Assembly (NCBI GenBank): GCA_946885545.1
Contig: CAMPGP010000010.1
Span: forward strand, 1 to 21,668
Direction of reading: 5' to 3'
Origin: an uncultured Altererythrobacter sp.
GTDB lineage: Bacteria > Pseudomonadota > Alphaproteobacteria > Sphingomonadales > Sphingomonadaceae
DNA length: 21,668 bases
A model generated the notes under the pieces. The model was not told the DNA's origin. It was given only the letters and a program-made list of their open reading frames with translations, and did no database searches. Numbering within the stretch: the stretch's first letter is position 1; every line of letters starts with the position of its first letter. This document shows positions 21,476 through 21,668 of this stretch, one piece after another. The position numbers and the translations under genes were made by a program.

Positions 21476-21668
21476 ACGAACAGGTCGACATCAAAGCCGA
21501 CACCGTAACCGACGTCGAAGCGCGCGAGGCTGCCGCCAAGGCCGCCGAGTACGAATTCGGCTGGCATTCGGACATCGACACCGAGTTCGCGCCGAAAGGC
21601 CTGAACGAGGACACCGTCCGCTTCATCTCCGCCAAGAAGCGCGAGCCCGAATGGATGCTCGACTGGCG
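21472..21668 (+). CDS. sufB: Fe-S cluster assembly scaffold SufB, 5' part
   Basis: The first 65 codons of SufB, a scaffold component of the SufBCD complex that builds Fe-S clusters in the cytoplasm. After a variable acidic N-terminus, the sequence reaches EYEFGWHSDIDTEFAPKGLNEDTVRFIS in two blocks and then AKKREPEWMLDW, a segment highly typical of SufB (family length about 480-490). The ATG overlaps the regulator's stop by four bases, so translation is coupled, and the rest of the suf operon should follow outside the window. Confidence 0.93.
   Translation, partial: MNEQVDIKADTVTDVEAREAAAKAAEYEFGWHSDIDTEFAPKGLNEDTVRFISAKKREPEWMLDW

Overview
This is a contiguous, GC-rich chromosomal segment from an alphaproteobacterium, most likely order Sphingomonadales and plausibly family Erythrobacteraceae. 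The basis is an UrcA-type small exported protein, a YbaL-type antiporter, a ThiS-ThiG fusion, a DUF885 lipoprotein, a TIGR02944-like SUF regulator in front of sufB, GTG starts, and several genes with promoter-like hexamers placed so that the mRNA would start at the start codon. The taxonomic call is inference from gene content and style; no rRNA is present. The region looks like ordinary core genome: I see no insertion sequence, integrase, tRNA, CRISPR array, prophage or toxin-antitoxin locus.

Layout. 1-1071: 3' part of class I fumarase. 1171-3142: a LytS-type sensor kinase and a LytTR response regulator, overlapping by 8 bases. 3282-3578 (minus): UrcA-family protein, divergent from a small three-helix membrane protein (3787-4053), which is followed by a diacylglycerol-kinase-like lipid kinase and a calcineurin-like phosphoesterase. 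5811-7481 (minus): YbaL/KefB-like CPA2 antiporter. 7649-8685 (minus): rplM-rpsI with a terminator behind rpsI. 8820-10920 (minus): heme A synthase, CutA and an unrecognised exported protein, joined by two 4-base GTGA overlaps. 11034-12408 (plus): MerC-like membrane protein, then the thiS-thiG fusion. 12476-13003: unrecognised soluble protein. 13054-14190: ChaA-type Ca2+/H+ antiporter, sharing its stop with a convergent long-chain acyl-CoA ligase (14187-16016). 16089-18837 (minus): pyrD followed by a gamma-glutamyltransferase lipoprotein. 18967-19065: candidate small RNA with a strong terminator. 19140-20960: DUF885 lipoprotein. 21068-21668: Rrf2-family SUF regulator overlapping sufB, which runs off the end.

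The genes are a mix of housekeeping functions: TCA cycle, pyrimidine and thiamine synthesis, ribosome, heme A, Fe-S clusters, ion homeostasis and peptide/glutathione turnover. Three loci carry likely metal links: a Zur-box-like palindrome at the MerC gene, CutA beside heme A synthase, and a Fur-like dyad plus a second palindrome before the suf regulator. No clearly new multi-gene system stands out. The most rewarding items are the candidate SuhB/MmgR-like sRNA, the operator-like palindromes, the recurring leaderless-promoter geometry, the ThiS-ThiG fusion with a buried Gly-Gly, and the unknown exported protein translationally coupled to heme A synthase and CutA.
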